DNA of 64,000 nt from NCBI GenBank assembly GCA_009780515.1, contig WQZX01000002.1, positions 1-64,000 on the forward strand, read 5' to 3'. Of this stretch, positions 56,980-64,000 are shown in pieces. The position numbers were made by a program, and so were the translations under genes. Each line of letters opens with the position of its first letter. Position 1 is the stretch's first letter. Source of the DNA: Nocardioidaceae bacterium (GTDB lineage: Bacteria; Actinomycetota; Actinomycetes; Propionibacteriales; Nocardioidaceae). A model generated the notes under the pieces. The model made no database searches and was not told the DNA's origin. It saw only the letters and a list, made by a program, of their open reading frames with translations.

Positions 56980-57126
56980 CCTCTGCGGCTGGCTGCAGCC
57001 AACGGGCGAAACTGAGCTCTGACCTGCAGTGATGCCTACCGCGCCGTCTGACGTCATCGGCGCGCCGTTGCGGGCATGTGCGAATCAAAGCGAGCCCATT
57101 CCGAGCCCTCGCGTCAGCGGGCACCG

Positions 57127-57144
57127 ACGGTCGCAAACGACCGT
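57127..57144. terminator. Hairpin after the nuclease gene
   Basis: Stem ACGGTCG (57127-57133) / CGACCGT (57138-57144) with a CAAA loop, 5 nt downstream of the stop at 57149. Probable end of the three-gene cassette transcript. Confidence 0.55.
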
Positions 57145-57148
57145 TGCG

Positions 57149-58123
57149 TCAGATCTCGCCGCGAGCGCGGGCTTCGAGGTACTGATCCATCACTGCCGCC
57201 GGGATCCGGCCGCGGTCGGAGACGACGATGTCGGCTCGCGCCGCCCATCGTCGTACGTCGGCAGGCGTCGGCGGTGCAGGCGCGAGCGCAGGCGCCGCTT
57301 TGAGGCTCCGAAGGGCGAGGTCGCCGACCATCTCCTCGGCCAGCCCTACTTTCGCAGCCGCGAGGAACCGGTAGGTCCACTCCTGGGCGAGCTTGCGGGT
57401 CTCACAGAAGACGATCGGCACAGTCGGGAACCGGATCTGGCATTCGGCGATCCCGTCGGCCACGACGCTGGGCCGCACGTGGTCCAGCTTGAAGACCTGC
57501 GAGTACCGCTCCTCGACGACGACTGCCGCGCGCGGGATCGCCGCCAACTCGGTGAGCTGGAACTTCAGCTTGCCGGTCGTCAGCGACGTCACCAGGTCAG
57601 CCAGGGACTTGCGCTCCACCGTGGCCTGCAGCAGTCCGTCGACGATGAGTCCGTAGTCTCCGGCACTGAGCGGCTCGCGCCTCGTGGTCGCCTGCCGGTC
57701 GGCGAACGTGAACGGATAGCGCTCGCGGTGATCGATCGCGATCTCCAGGTCGGCGACGCGGCTGGCTCGGGCACCCGGCAGCGAGACCGCAGGCCGCGCT
57801 TGCTTGGACGTACGGGCGGTCTGCCAGAAGATCATCTGGCGCCCACGAGCGTTGGTGATGACGATCTGGGAGCGGTTCTCGCGACCCCGGTCAAGCACGA
57901 GGTCGATCGCGGCGCCCCGGCGTACGCAGGACCGCATAGGCACTCGCTCGATGATCTCGGCGTCGGTGGGCCACTCGTCGACGCGGTGGCAGTAGACCTT
58001 GCCGGTGCGCGGCCAGGTGTCCTTCGCCTTGAGGACGATCCCGTCGCCGAGCGGGATCCTCAGCAGGTGCGGAAGCGTCGATCCGGGCTCGGTGTTGCGG
58101 GCGATCACGAAGTCTTCGAGCAT
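57149..58123 (-). CDS. ERCC4/XPF-type nuclease fused to Lsr2-like DNA-binding domain
   Basis: A 324-residue protein. The central domain (about 126-215) has the XPF/ERCC4 catalytic pattern: Asp131-x-Arg133-Glu134 in IAIDHRERYPF, GDY at 155-157, and Glu170-Arg171-Lys172 with Asp176 in ATVERKSLADL. The C-terminal 35 residues (DVRRWAARADIVVSDRGRIP) match the Lsr2 C-terminal DNA-binding domain, including the RGR minor-groove motif at 304-306. Residues 1-120 are of unknown type. It is the third gene of the cassette, 2 nt after the nucleotidyltransferase stop. It may cleave AT-rich or foreign DNA; this is inference. Confidence 0.75.
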   Translation of the reverse strand: MLEDFVIARNTEPGSTLPHLLRIPLGDGIVLKAKDTWPRTGKVYCHRVDEWPTDAEIIERVPMRSCVRRGAAIDLVLDRGRENRSQIVITNARGRQMIFWQTARTSKQARPAVSLPGARASRVADLEIAIDHRERYPFTFADRQATTRREPLSAGDYGLIVDGLLQATVERKSLADLVTSLTTGKLKFQLTELAAIPRAAVVVEERYSQVFKLDHVRPSVVADGIAECQIRFPTVPIVFCETRKLAQEWTYRFLAAAKVGLAEEMVGDLALRSLKAAPALAPAPPTPADVRRWAARADIVVSDRGRIPAAVMDQYLEARARGEI

Positions 58124-58125
58124 GG

Positions 58126-58848
58126 CTACAACTCCCCCGCCATCGTCAGGCGCGCGAGCGAAGTCTCGGCGTCCGGGATCTCGAGCAGGAGTGCCCGGTC
58201 CTTCCGGACCGCGACGACCATCGCCCGAAGCCGCTGCCGGTCCTTCTTCGACAGTTCCTCGTTCCGAAAATCGCGAGCAGTAACGAGGCCGGTGAGGAGC
58301 ACGAAGTCTCGACGGTGACGGCCGAGTCCGGGATCGCCAGCATTGCTGAGCGCGGCCGCCTTGCCGACCAGGGCGCCGACGAGATTGGGACGGCGCACGG
58401 ATCCTTCACGACCCGCGACCGACACCCGGACGGTCTCGCTGCGTCGCAGCGCTTGAGTCCCACCTGCCGTCGGCAGGGTTGGGCTCCCGGTGACGCCGGG
58501 ACGCCGGCTCGAGCGCTCGCCGATCCCTTCCGGCAGGAGGACATCGATCGAGGCGTCGCCGCGGATCCACCGATGCTGGAGACCCTCCGCCGAGATGCCG
58601 GCCGAGATGAACCCGAGGTCGGCCAGGACACCGGTGAATTTGGCCAGCATCGTTGGGTCGGCGCGGACGTCGATGACCGTGTCCGCATCATTCGTCGGTC
58701 GCACCGGGAACTGTCCACGTTCGGCGCAGTGCAGATGGACGAGTTGACCGCCGATCAGGGTCCAGCCGTCAGCCAGCCGCTCGTAGAGGTCGAGCAGCCC
58801 CAACCACGAGGCTGCCTGCTCAGGCGGCATTGCGGGCAGGACGATCAT
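58126..58848 (-). CDS. AbiEii-like nucleotidyltransferase (toxin candidate)
   Basis: A 240-residue protein of the DNA polymerase-beta-like nucleotidyltransferase fold. Gly33-Gly34 in WTLIGGQLVHLH, Asp54-x-Asp56 in RPTNDADTVIDVR, and a third acidic residue Asp102 in ASIDVLLPEG complete the catalytic set, so it is probably active. AbiEii and MenT toxins of type IV and related systems have this fold and modify tRNA or other RNA. The ATG at 58848 overlaps the stop of the upstream HTH gene (ATGA), the usual antitoxin-toxin coupling. Confidence 0.72.
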   Translation of the reverse strand: MIVLPAMPPEQAASWLGLLDLYERLADGWTLIGGQLVHLHCAERGQFPVRPTNDADTVIDVRADPTMLAKFTGVLADLGFISAGISAEGLQHRWIRGDASIDVLLPEGIGERSSRRPGVTGSPTLPTAGGTQALRRSETVRVSVAGREGSVRRPNLVGALVGKAAALSNAGDPGLGRHRRDFVLLTGLVTARDFRNEELSKKDRQRLRAMVVAVRKDRALLLEIPDAETSLARLTMAGEL

Positions 58849-59564
58849 CGATCGGCAGCCTTCCACTCCACGGCCAGCTCGTGCAGCAACTGACCTGCAC
58901 GCGCCTCCTCGCGCGGCCCGCGATGCTCGGCGAGGTCCGCTGCGAGCCGCACCCGTGAATCCGGATAGGCGTACTGCGCGTCCGGGATGACGTGGAGTAC
59001 GACGTTGGCGTCACGGTCTGCATCCATCAGCAGATAGTCCTTCACCACCCCGTCCACATCGGACTCGCGCAGGTAGCCCTCGACGTCGACTGAAGCGATT
59101 CCGCCCACCCCGAAGTCGACGATCATCGCCCAGCGCTCGTCCGCCCGAAGATCGTCGAGATCAGCCGGAGCCGCGCGGAGCAGTTGCCGATTGGCCCGGT
59201 TCCGGAACACCGACCGAAGCGACACGGCCAGATCGCCGACAGCCTCCTCGCTGGACGGCGGCTCGACTGCTGGCTCGAACAGACGCTTCAACTGCATCCG
59301 GGCTCGCGAAGCTGCCACCGGCCCGCCGCGACGCAACCGCTCACGATCGTTCTCCGCCGCGGCGATGACGGCCCAGGCAGAGTGTTGTGAGAGCGGACGT
59401 CCAGGCTTGCTGCGCTCTTGGACTCTGAGCAGGGAGCGTTCGTCGACCACCCACTGGGATCCGATCCGTTCGGCAGCCAGCGAGCCATCGGCAATCCGCT
59501 GGTGGACCCGAGGCACGCTGACGCCAAGCCTCTCCGCGGCTTGAGCAACGCTGACTGATCCCAT
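58845..59564 (-). CDS. HTH (excisionase/MerR-like) protein, antitoxin candidate
   Basis: A 239-residue protein. The N-terminal winged HTH (VSVAQAAERLGVSVPRVHQR, then GSLAAERIGSQWVVDERSL) resembles excisionase-type DNA-binding domains. The remaining 180 residues include an acidic region (about 130-200) with no family I recognise. ATG at 59564 follows a -10 element (TAGGAT) by 7 nt, inside a perfect inverted repeat, so it probably represses its own operon. It precedes and overlaps the nucleotidyltransferase gene. Confidence 0.65.
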   Translation of the reverse strand: MGSVSVAQAAERLGVSVPRVHQRIADGSLAAERIGSQWVVDERSLLRVQERSKPGRPLSQHSAWAVIAAAENDRERLRRGGPVAASRARMQLKRLFEPAVEPPSSEEAVGDLAVSLRSVFRNRANRQLLRAAPADLDDLRADERWAMIVDFGVGGIASVDVEGYLRESDVDGVVKDYLLMDADRDANVVLHVIPDAQYAYPDSRVRLAADLAEHRGPREEARAGQLLHELAVEWKAADR

Positions 59565-59567
59565 GCA

Positions 59568-59597
59568 CACAATCCTAGAAGACTTTCTAGGATTGTG
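59568..59597. promoter_or_regulatory. 13-bp inverted-repeat operator of the cassette
   Basis: CACAATCCTAGAA (59568-59580) and TTCTAGGATTGTG (59585-59597) are perfect inverted repeats separated by GACT. The start-proximal arm contains the -10 element TAGGAT (59577-59572), 7 nt before the ATG. Occupancy would block transcription of the three-gene cassette. The HTH protein it precedes is the obvious ligand. Confidence 0.75.
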
Positions 59598-59633
59598 GAA
59601 GTGCCGGCTGCTGCCCGTCAGCCAGTCGCAGCC

Positions 59634-60715
59634 TCACGCACGCGTCAGCAACGCAACACATTCCGTGTGACTGGTCATCGGGAACAGGTCGAACGCGCGC
59701 AGCGACACGAGGCGGTAGCCGTGCTCGGCGAAGATGGCGACATCGCGGGCGAGGGCTGCGGGGTCGCAGGCGACGTACGCGATCGCGCGGGGCGACCTGG
59801 CGACGACCTGTTCCACGACCCTCCGCCTGGCTCCGGTGCGCGGGGGATCCAGGACGACCAGGTCGACGTGGGCCGACGGCGCCCCGGCGAGGACCTCCCC
59901 CACGTCACCGGCGACCGCGTCGACGCCGGGGCAGTTCGTGAGCGAGAGCCGCGATGCGGCGCGTTCCCCCTCGATCGCCACGACCGACCCGGTCGGTCCG
60001 ACGGCCTCGAGCAGGAACCGGGAGAAGAGCCCCACGCCGGCGTACAGGTCGAGGGCAGACTCCCCGAGCCGCGGCTCGAGTGCGGTCAGCACGGCGTCGA
60101 CCAGTGCCTCGGGTGCGCCTGGGTGGACCTGCCAGAAGCCTCCTTCGGCCACCTCGAACGGCACCCCCCTCACCGTGTACGACGGCCCGCCCGGCGCCTC
60201 GATCAGGCACTGATCGACCGGGATGACCTCGTGCGAGCGGTGGACGCGCATGCCGCGTCGACCGTCGGGCAGCCGGACGTAGCGCTGGCGGGTGCGCCAG
60301 GCCAGGCCGTCGACGTCACCGGGCACCGCCTCGACCTCGACGTCGATGTCCAGCCCGCGAGCCGACGCAGCTGCTCGGAGACCACGGCCGCCTTCATCCG
60401 GCGCTGGGCGGGCAGCGCGACGTGCTGGAAGTCGCAGCCGCCGCACAGCCCCGGGCCGGCGTACGGGCAGGGCGGCTCCATGCGGTCCGGTGACGGCGTC
60501 AGCACCTCCACGGCGTCGGCACGCCAGAACCGATCTCCCTCGGTGCCCTCGGTGAGCACGACGACGACCCGCTCCCCAGGCAGCGCGTGCCTGACGAAGA
60601 CCACTCGCGTCGTCCCGTCCTCGGAGGGCACGCGGGCCACGCAGTGGCCGCCATGGGCGATCGGTCCGACCTCGACCTCGAGGCGGCGGCCGGCGACCGG
60701 CGCCCCTCGCGGCAT
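59634..60715 (-). pseudogene. TRAM-type RNA uracil-5 methyltransferase, frameshifted
   Basis: Two frames are needed to cover a TrmA/RumA-family protein. The N-terminal frame (from ATG 60715) has the TRAM domain (EVEVGPIAHGGHCVARVPSE, RHALPGERVVVVL) and the iron-sulfur-type PPCPYAGPGLCGGCDFQ. The C-terminal frame has the Rossmann motif SALDLYAGVGLFSRF, DPPRTGARR and the catalytic Cys in AIAYVACDPAALARD. The join is near 60353, where GCGGGC-TGGAC lacks one base relative to the expected frame. It is either a real single-base deletion or a sequencing error. Corresponds in family to Rv2689c. GGGAG precedes the ATG. Confidence 0.75.
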
Positions 60716-60795
60716 ACGCTCCCGTGCACGGCCCCTCACCACGGCTGGACACCCTACGGCACCCCCGGGCCACCTCGATGCCCTAGGTTGATCGC

Positions 60796-61458
60796 GTGCA
60801 CGTCGTGATCATGGGCTGCGGCCGCGTCGGCTCGACGCTCGCCCGCAGCCTCGAGGAACGCAACCACACCGTGTCGGTCATCGACAGCGAGCCCGACTCG
60901 TTCAGGCGCCTGGGCCCCGGCTTCAACGGCGACAAGATCGCCGGTGTCGGCTTCGACCAGCAGGTGCTCGAGAAGGCCGGCATCCGACGCGCGGACGCGT
61001 TCGCCGCCGTCTCCAGCGGGGACAACTCCAACATCATCGCCGCGCGCGTCGCCCGCGAGACGTTCGGCATCGAGTCCGTCGTCGCGCGCATCTACGACCC
61101 GGGGCGTGCCGAGGTCTACCAGCGCCTGGGCATCACCACCGTCGCGACGGTCAAGTGGACCGCGGACCAGGTGATCCGCAAGCTGCTGCCGGCCGGCGCG
61201 GAGCCGGACTTCCGTGACCCGTCCGGCACCATCCGCGTCGAGCAGATCGTTCTCCCCGAGGCCTGGGTCGGCGCGTCCGTCGACAGGTTCCAGGAGCAGA
61301 CCGGCGCCCGGGTCGCCTGGATCGACCGTCTCGGCGAGGGCGTCCTCCCCTCGCGCGACACGCTCCTGCAGGAGGGCGACCAGCTGCACGTGGTCACCCG
61401 CGAGGAGAACGCCAACCACGCCTACGACGCGGTCCGTCGCGGCCCCGAGGAGCACTGA
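60796..61458 (+). CDS. ceoB: TrkA-family potassium-uptake regulator CeoB
   Basis: A 220-residue RCK protein. The N-domain has GCGRVG (7-12) and the acidic end of beta-2 (VIDSE). The C-domain (about 140-220) contains VEQIVLPEAWVGASVDRFQE. It binds NAD(H) or related ligands and gates K+ uptake. GTG at 60796 lies 6 nt after TAGGTT, a -10 element, so the transcript appears leaderless. Four bases precede ceoC. Same arrangement as Rv2691-Rv2692. Confidence 0.88.
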   Translation: MHVVIMGCGRVGSTLARSLEERNHTVSVIDSEPDSFRRLGPGFNGDKIAGVGFDQQVLEKAGIRRADAFAAVSSGDNSNIIAARVARETFGIESVVARIYDPGRAEVYQRLGITTVATVKWTADQVIRKLLPAGAEPDFRDPSGTIRVEQIVLPEAWVGASVDRFQEQTGARVAWIDRLGEGVLPSRDTLLQEGDQLHVVTREENANHAYDAVRRGPEEH

Positions 61459-61461
61459 GGC

Positions 61462-62142
61462 ATGAGAGTCGCCATCGCCGGAGCCGGCGCGGTCGGACGC
61501 TCGATCGCGCGCGAGCTGATCCAGAACGGCCACGACATCCTGCTCATCGACAAGACGCCGGCGTCGATCCGGCCCGAGCGGGTGCCCGAGGCCGAGTGGC
61601 TGCTGGCCGACGCCTGTGAGCTGTCCTCCTTGGCGGAGGCCCGGCTCGACAACTGCGACGTCGTCATCGCGGCCACCGGCGACGACAAGGTCAACCTGGT
61701 CACCTCGCTGCTGGCCAAGACCGAGTTCGGGGTCCCGCGGACCGTCGGCCGGGTCAACCACCCCAACAACGAGTGGCTCTTCACCGAGGCATGGGGCGTC
61801 GACGTCAGCGTCTCCACCCCGCGGATCATGTCCGCGCTGGTCGAGGAGGCCGTCACCGTCGGCGACCTCGTGCGGCTCTTCGAGTTCCGCCAGGGCAACG
61901 CCAACCTGGTCGAGATGACGCTCCCCGCGGACTCGCCGTACGTCGGCAGGCCGAGCGGCGACGTACCCCTGCCGGACAACTGCGCGCTGGTGACGATCCT
62001 GCGCGCCGGCCTGGTCTACGCGCCGACTCCGGACCAGCCGGTCGAGGCGGGCGACGAGCTGCTGTTCGTCGTACCTGCCGAGGCCGAGGACGACCTCGAG
62101 CGCCTGCTCGCTCCCGGCACCGAGCGCCGCGAGTCCGACTAG
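61462..62142 (+). CDS. ceoC: TrkA-family potassium-uptake regulator CeoC
   Basis: A 226-residue RCK protein with GAGAVG (7-12), VVIAATGDDKVNLVTSLLAK and a TrkA-C domain (about 140-226). Co-transcribed with ceoB. Its stop overlaps the convergent DUF3159 gene by 4 nt. The neighbouring APC permease is the likely transporter partner, by analogy with the mycobacterial order. Confidence 0.88.
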   Translation: MRVAIAGAGAVGRSIARELIQNGHDILLIDKTPASIRPERVPEAEWLLADACELSSLAEARLDNCDVVIAATGDDKVNLVTSLLAKTEFGVPRTVGRVNHPNNEWLFTEAWGVDVSVSTPRIMSALVEEAVTVGDLVRLFEFRQGNANLVEMTLPADSPYVGRPSGDVPLPDNCALVTILRAGLVYAPTPDQPVEAGDELLFVVPAEAEDDLERLLAPGTERRESD

Positions 62143-62885
62143 CCTCTCTCCGCCAGGTCCGCGGTCTCAGCATCGGGGTCGAGCGGGGTCGCGTTGCGGG
62201 CGAGCAGCCAGATCATGGCCGCCCAGCTCGCGATCCGCAGGACCCAGCCCAGCCCGAGGCGCAGCACGGCGATGATCGCGACGGCGGACGTGCCGCTGAT
62301 GGTGCCGGAGTGGCCGAGCAGCCAGACCGGACCCTGCAGCAGGACGCCGATGGCCCCCGGCATCAGCATCACCCAGGTCAGCCGGCCGCACAGCCGCACG
62401 ATCTGCGGGTTGTCGTGCCAGCCGAGCGGGTCCTCGGTGGCGGCCCCGAGCATGAAGCCGAGCATCGGCCACCGGACCAGGCAGGTCAGGCCGAGGACGA
62501 CGGTGTAGCCCAGGCTGTAGAGGATGCCGGGCAGGAAGAACGCCAGCGCCTTGTCTGTCTCCGAGCCACCGCTGTGGCCGGCCCACACGACGAACACCCA
62601 GCCGATCGCGATGCTGAAGATCGCGTTGAAGACGTACTGCGTCGGGCTCCGCTGCACCAGTCGTACGACGAGAGCCGCCGCCGCGACGGCGAGGCTCACG
62701 ATCAGCGCCAGCTCGAGGTGCTTGGTCGGCAGCCAGACGACCGTGAACAGCAGGCCGGGGATCGCGGCCTCGAGGATGCCGCGGCGCCCGCCGAGCGAGT
62801 TCGCGAGCTGCCGGCGGACCAGCGCCTCGACGGTCTCGACGTCGATCGGCTGGGTCCTCGCCTCCTTCTGCTCCACCCCGCTCAC
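62139..62885 (-). CDS. DUF3159 membrane protein
   Basis: A 248-residue membrane protein with about six hydrophobic segments and the DUF3159 hallmarks FNAIFSIAIGWVFVVW, YSLGYTVVLGLTCLVRWPML and DPLGWHDNPQIVRLC. GTG start overlaps the OB-fold gene stop (GTGA). Corresponds to Rv2693c. Function unknown; its constant place beside ceoBC hints at ion or envelope physiology. Confidence 0.85.
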   Translation of the reverse strand: MSGVEQKEARTQPIDVETVEALVRRQLANSLGGRRGILEAAIPGLLFTVVWLPTKHLELALIVSLAVAAAALVVRLVQRSPTQYVFNAIFSIAIGWVFVVWAGHSGGSETDKALAFFLPGILYSLGYTVVLGLTCLVRWPMLGFMLGAATEDPLGWHDNPQIVRLCGRLTWVMLMPGAIGVLLQGPVWLLGHSGTISGTSAVAIIAVLRLGLGWVLRIASWAAMIWLLARNATPLDPDAETADLAERG

Positions 62886-63241
62886 CGGAGCTCGTACCGC
62901 GGGTTGTAGATGATCCGGTCGCCGTCCTGCACGCCGATCCGGCCGACGATCTCCAGCGAGCGGCCCGGCTCGATGCCCGCGATGCGGCGCCGGCCGAGCC
63001 AGACGAGGGTGAGCGAGGCGGTGCCGTCGTACAGGTCGGCCTCGAGGGCGGGGACTCCGCCGCGGGGGCGCAGCGTGACGGTGCGCAGGGTGCCGCGGAG
63101 CCGGGTCTCCAGGCGCACCGGTGCGTCTGCGATCGACACGACGGCGGCGCCACGGCTCGCGCGCCGCAGGTCTCGGCCGTCGGTCTCGTCCGTGGTCGCC
63201 GACTTGCTCAGCGAGCGCAGGATCCTCCTGCGCTCAGCCAT
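62882..63241 (-). CDS. OB-fold nucleic-acid-binding protein
   Basis: A 119-residue protein whose C-terminal half is a single OB fold (LRGTLRTVTLRPRGGVPALE, LVWLGRRRIAGIEPGRSL, IYNPRYEL), preceded by a basic N-terminus. Corresponds to Rv2694c. ATG at 63241 lies inside the DUF3710 stop region (8-nt overlap). Related OB domains bind DNA as in RecG; the ligand here is unknown. Confidence 0.82.
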   Translation of the reverse strand: MAERRRILRSLSKSATTDETDGRDLRRASRGAAVVSIADAPVRLETRLRGTLRTVTLRPRGGVPALEADLYDGTASLTLVWLGRRRIAGIEPGRSLEIVGRIGVQDGDRIIYNPRYELR

Positions 63242-63857
63242 GGCCGCCCTCCTGGCGGACCGCACCGTCGGGCAGGCGGAGGTCGAGCTGCTCCCCCACC
63301 GGCATGGCGTGGCCGCCGCGGCGCACCGCGACCTGGGCGAGCGCGTCGTCCCACACGGCGGCGACGGCCTCGTCCTCGGCCGGCGCGCCGGTGAAGGTGG
63401 CCCGGAGCAGCCAGCGCGGACCGTTGACGCCGACGATGCGGCGCAGCTGCACGACCTGACCGCCGTCGGGAAGCGTCGCGGGCACCTCGCAGAGCAGCTC
63501 GGTGCCGAAGCGGCCCTCGCGCTCGGTCGCGTTGCCGCCGAGACGGGAGGCCTCCGCCGCGATCTGGGGCCGGATCTCGCCCCACAGGTCTCCGCCGCGC
63601 GGGGCCGCGAACGCACGCAGGTCGACGTCACCCTGCTCGTCGACCAGCTGGACGCCGCGGACCTCGCCGCTCTCCTCGTCGTAGTGGACGCGCAGGTCAC
63701 GCCCGCTGAACGGGGCGATCAGCAGCGAGCCCAGGTCCACACGCTCGATATCTGCGTCGGGCAGCTCGTCGACGTCGTAGGGACCCGTCGCCTCGACGGT
63801 TCCGCCCTGCTCGGTGGTCTCGGTGTCCTGCTCGGTCACAGCCTCGTCGCTGGTCAC
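63234..63857 (-). CDS. DUF3710 protein
   Basis: A 207-residue soluble protein with an acidic N-terminus (about 1-40) and DUF3710 segments RVDLGSLLIAP, GDLWGEIRPQIAAEA and GVNGPRWLLRATFTG. Corresponds to Rv2696c. GTG start overlaps the dut stop (GTGA). Function unknown. The dut/DUF3710/OB/DUF3159 order is conserved in actinobacteria. Confidence 0.86.
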   Translation of the reverse strand: MTSDEAVTEQDTETTEQGGTVEATGPYDVDELPDADIERVDLGSLLIAPFSGRDLRVHYDEESGEVRGVQLVDEQGDVDLRAFAAPRGGDLWGEIRPQIAAEASRLGGNATEREGRFGTELLCEVPATLPDGGQVVQLRRIVGVNGPRWLLRATFTGAPAEDEAVAAVWDDALAQVAVRRGGHAMPVGEQLDLRLPDGAVRQEGGHG

Positions 63858-64000
63858 GATCTCGCCTCTCGATGTCCTCCAGCCGGCGCTCCGCCGACCC
63901 CAGTAGAACCGTAACCGCCATCACCACGAACACTCTCGGGAAGGTCCTCGACCGCGACGAACGAGGCGCGCTCGAACCGCTGCACGACCAGCTGCGCGAC
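63854..64000 (-). CDS. dut: dUTP diphosphatase, C-terminal part cut by window edge
   Basis: The last 48 codons are visible: VAQLVVQRFERASFVAVEDL, then dUTPase motif V RGDGGYGSTG, then a Gly/Arg-rich tail ending EARS and TGA at 63854. Motif V closes over the active site in trimeric dUTPases. The stop overlaps the DUF3710 GTG start. The start lies beyond position 64000. Confidence 0.88.
   Translation of the reverse strand, partial: VAQLVVQRFERASFVAVEDLPESVRGDGGYGSTGVGGAPAGGHREARS

Larger units (their letters stand above)
56628..57148. other. 521-nt gap with gene remnant and structured leader
   Basis: This gap holds three things. First, a nested hairpin at 56640-56677 just upstream of the permease start (outer arms GACTC/GAGTC, inner CCGTG/CACGG). 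Second, a 31-codon 3'-end remnant of an RNA methyltransferase gene (56884-56979). Third, a terminator-like hairpin after the nuclease gene (57127-57144). The rest shows no gene-like codon pattern. Confidence 0.6.
56884..59684. mobile_element. Putative inserted defence/TA cassette flanked by methyltransferase 3' ends
   Basis: Three co-oriented genes (57149-59564) lie between two diverged copies of the same coding 3' end. The two copies share an 11-nt core, GTCATCGGGAA, at 56939-56949 and 59674-59684, in direct orientation. Elements that integrate at a gene's 3' end leave such partial copies, and rumA-type genes are known targets of integrative elements in streptococci. No integrase or transposase is present, so this would be a degenerate or trapped element. 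Recombination with foreign DNA is the alternative. Confidence 0.4.

Noticed and set aside
56628..57148. c-di-AMP (ydaO) riboswitch upstream of the KimA-like permease
   Set aside because: The conserved segments of that riboswitch class, such as the GCCGAAUC and CAGCUAACC blocks, are not present.

Overview
The window is high-GC actinobacterial DNA. Its gene order and regulators point to a steroid-degrading relative of Nocardioides (order Propionibacteriales); that placement is an inference from gene content. Nearly every gene belongs to long runs of overlapping genes (ATGA or GTGA junctions), and several promoters look leaderless.

Positions 1-22.5 kb form a KstR (cholesterol/steroid) regulon. 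It holds a fused two-domain acyl-CoA dehydrogenase (FadE34 type), a glycosyltransferase/methyltransferase/terpene-cyclase-like operon, KstR itself, a GMC oxidoreductase and a decayed oxidoreductase gene. It also holds a redox and beta-oxidation operon (ferredoxin reductase, PPOX protein, FdxD, Hsd4A, a second hydroxysteroid-type SDR) and a complete mce4-type steroid importer operon (yrbE4AB, mce4A-F, two Mam proteins). Six KstR-box matches (TnnAACnnGTTnnA) lie exactly at the promoters of these units.

Positions 22.5-39.4 kb hold uvrB, a coupled phospholipase D/SDR/carboxymuconolactone-decarboxylase operon, and a second complete mce operon (yrbEAB, mceA-F, one Mam protein) without a KstR box. 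They end with an AlkA-type DNA glycosylase, a TetR regulator and an ATP-dependent DNA ligase.

Positions 39.4-54.5 kb hold a TetR regulator and the fadA2 / fabG4-htdX divergon arranged as in Mycobacterium. Next come tesB, a PAC2 protein, a lipoprotein metalloprotease that seems to start with CTG inside the end of dxs, dxs, an SMP-30-like protein, a Nudix hydrolase, two lipoproteins and aconitase.

Positions 54.6-64 kb resemble the mycobacterial Rv2689c-Rv2697c neighbourhood: KimA-like APC permease, TRAM-type RNA methyltransferase, ceoB, ceoC, DUF3159, OB-fold, DUF3710 and dut (cut by the window edge). A 2.6 kb three-gene cassette is inserted here: an HTH antitoxin-like protein, an AbiEii-like nucleotidyltransferase, and an ERCC4-type nuclease fused to an Lsr2-like DNA-binding tail. 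It sits between a frameshifted copy of the methyltransferase gene and a second, diverged 3'-end remnant of the same kind of gene. It has its own 13-bp inverted-repeat operator and is the best candidate in the window for an undescribed defence or toxin-antitoxin system.
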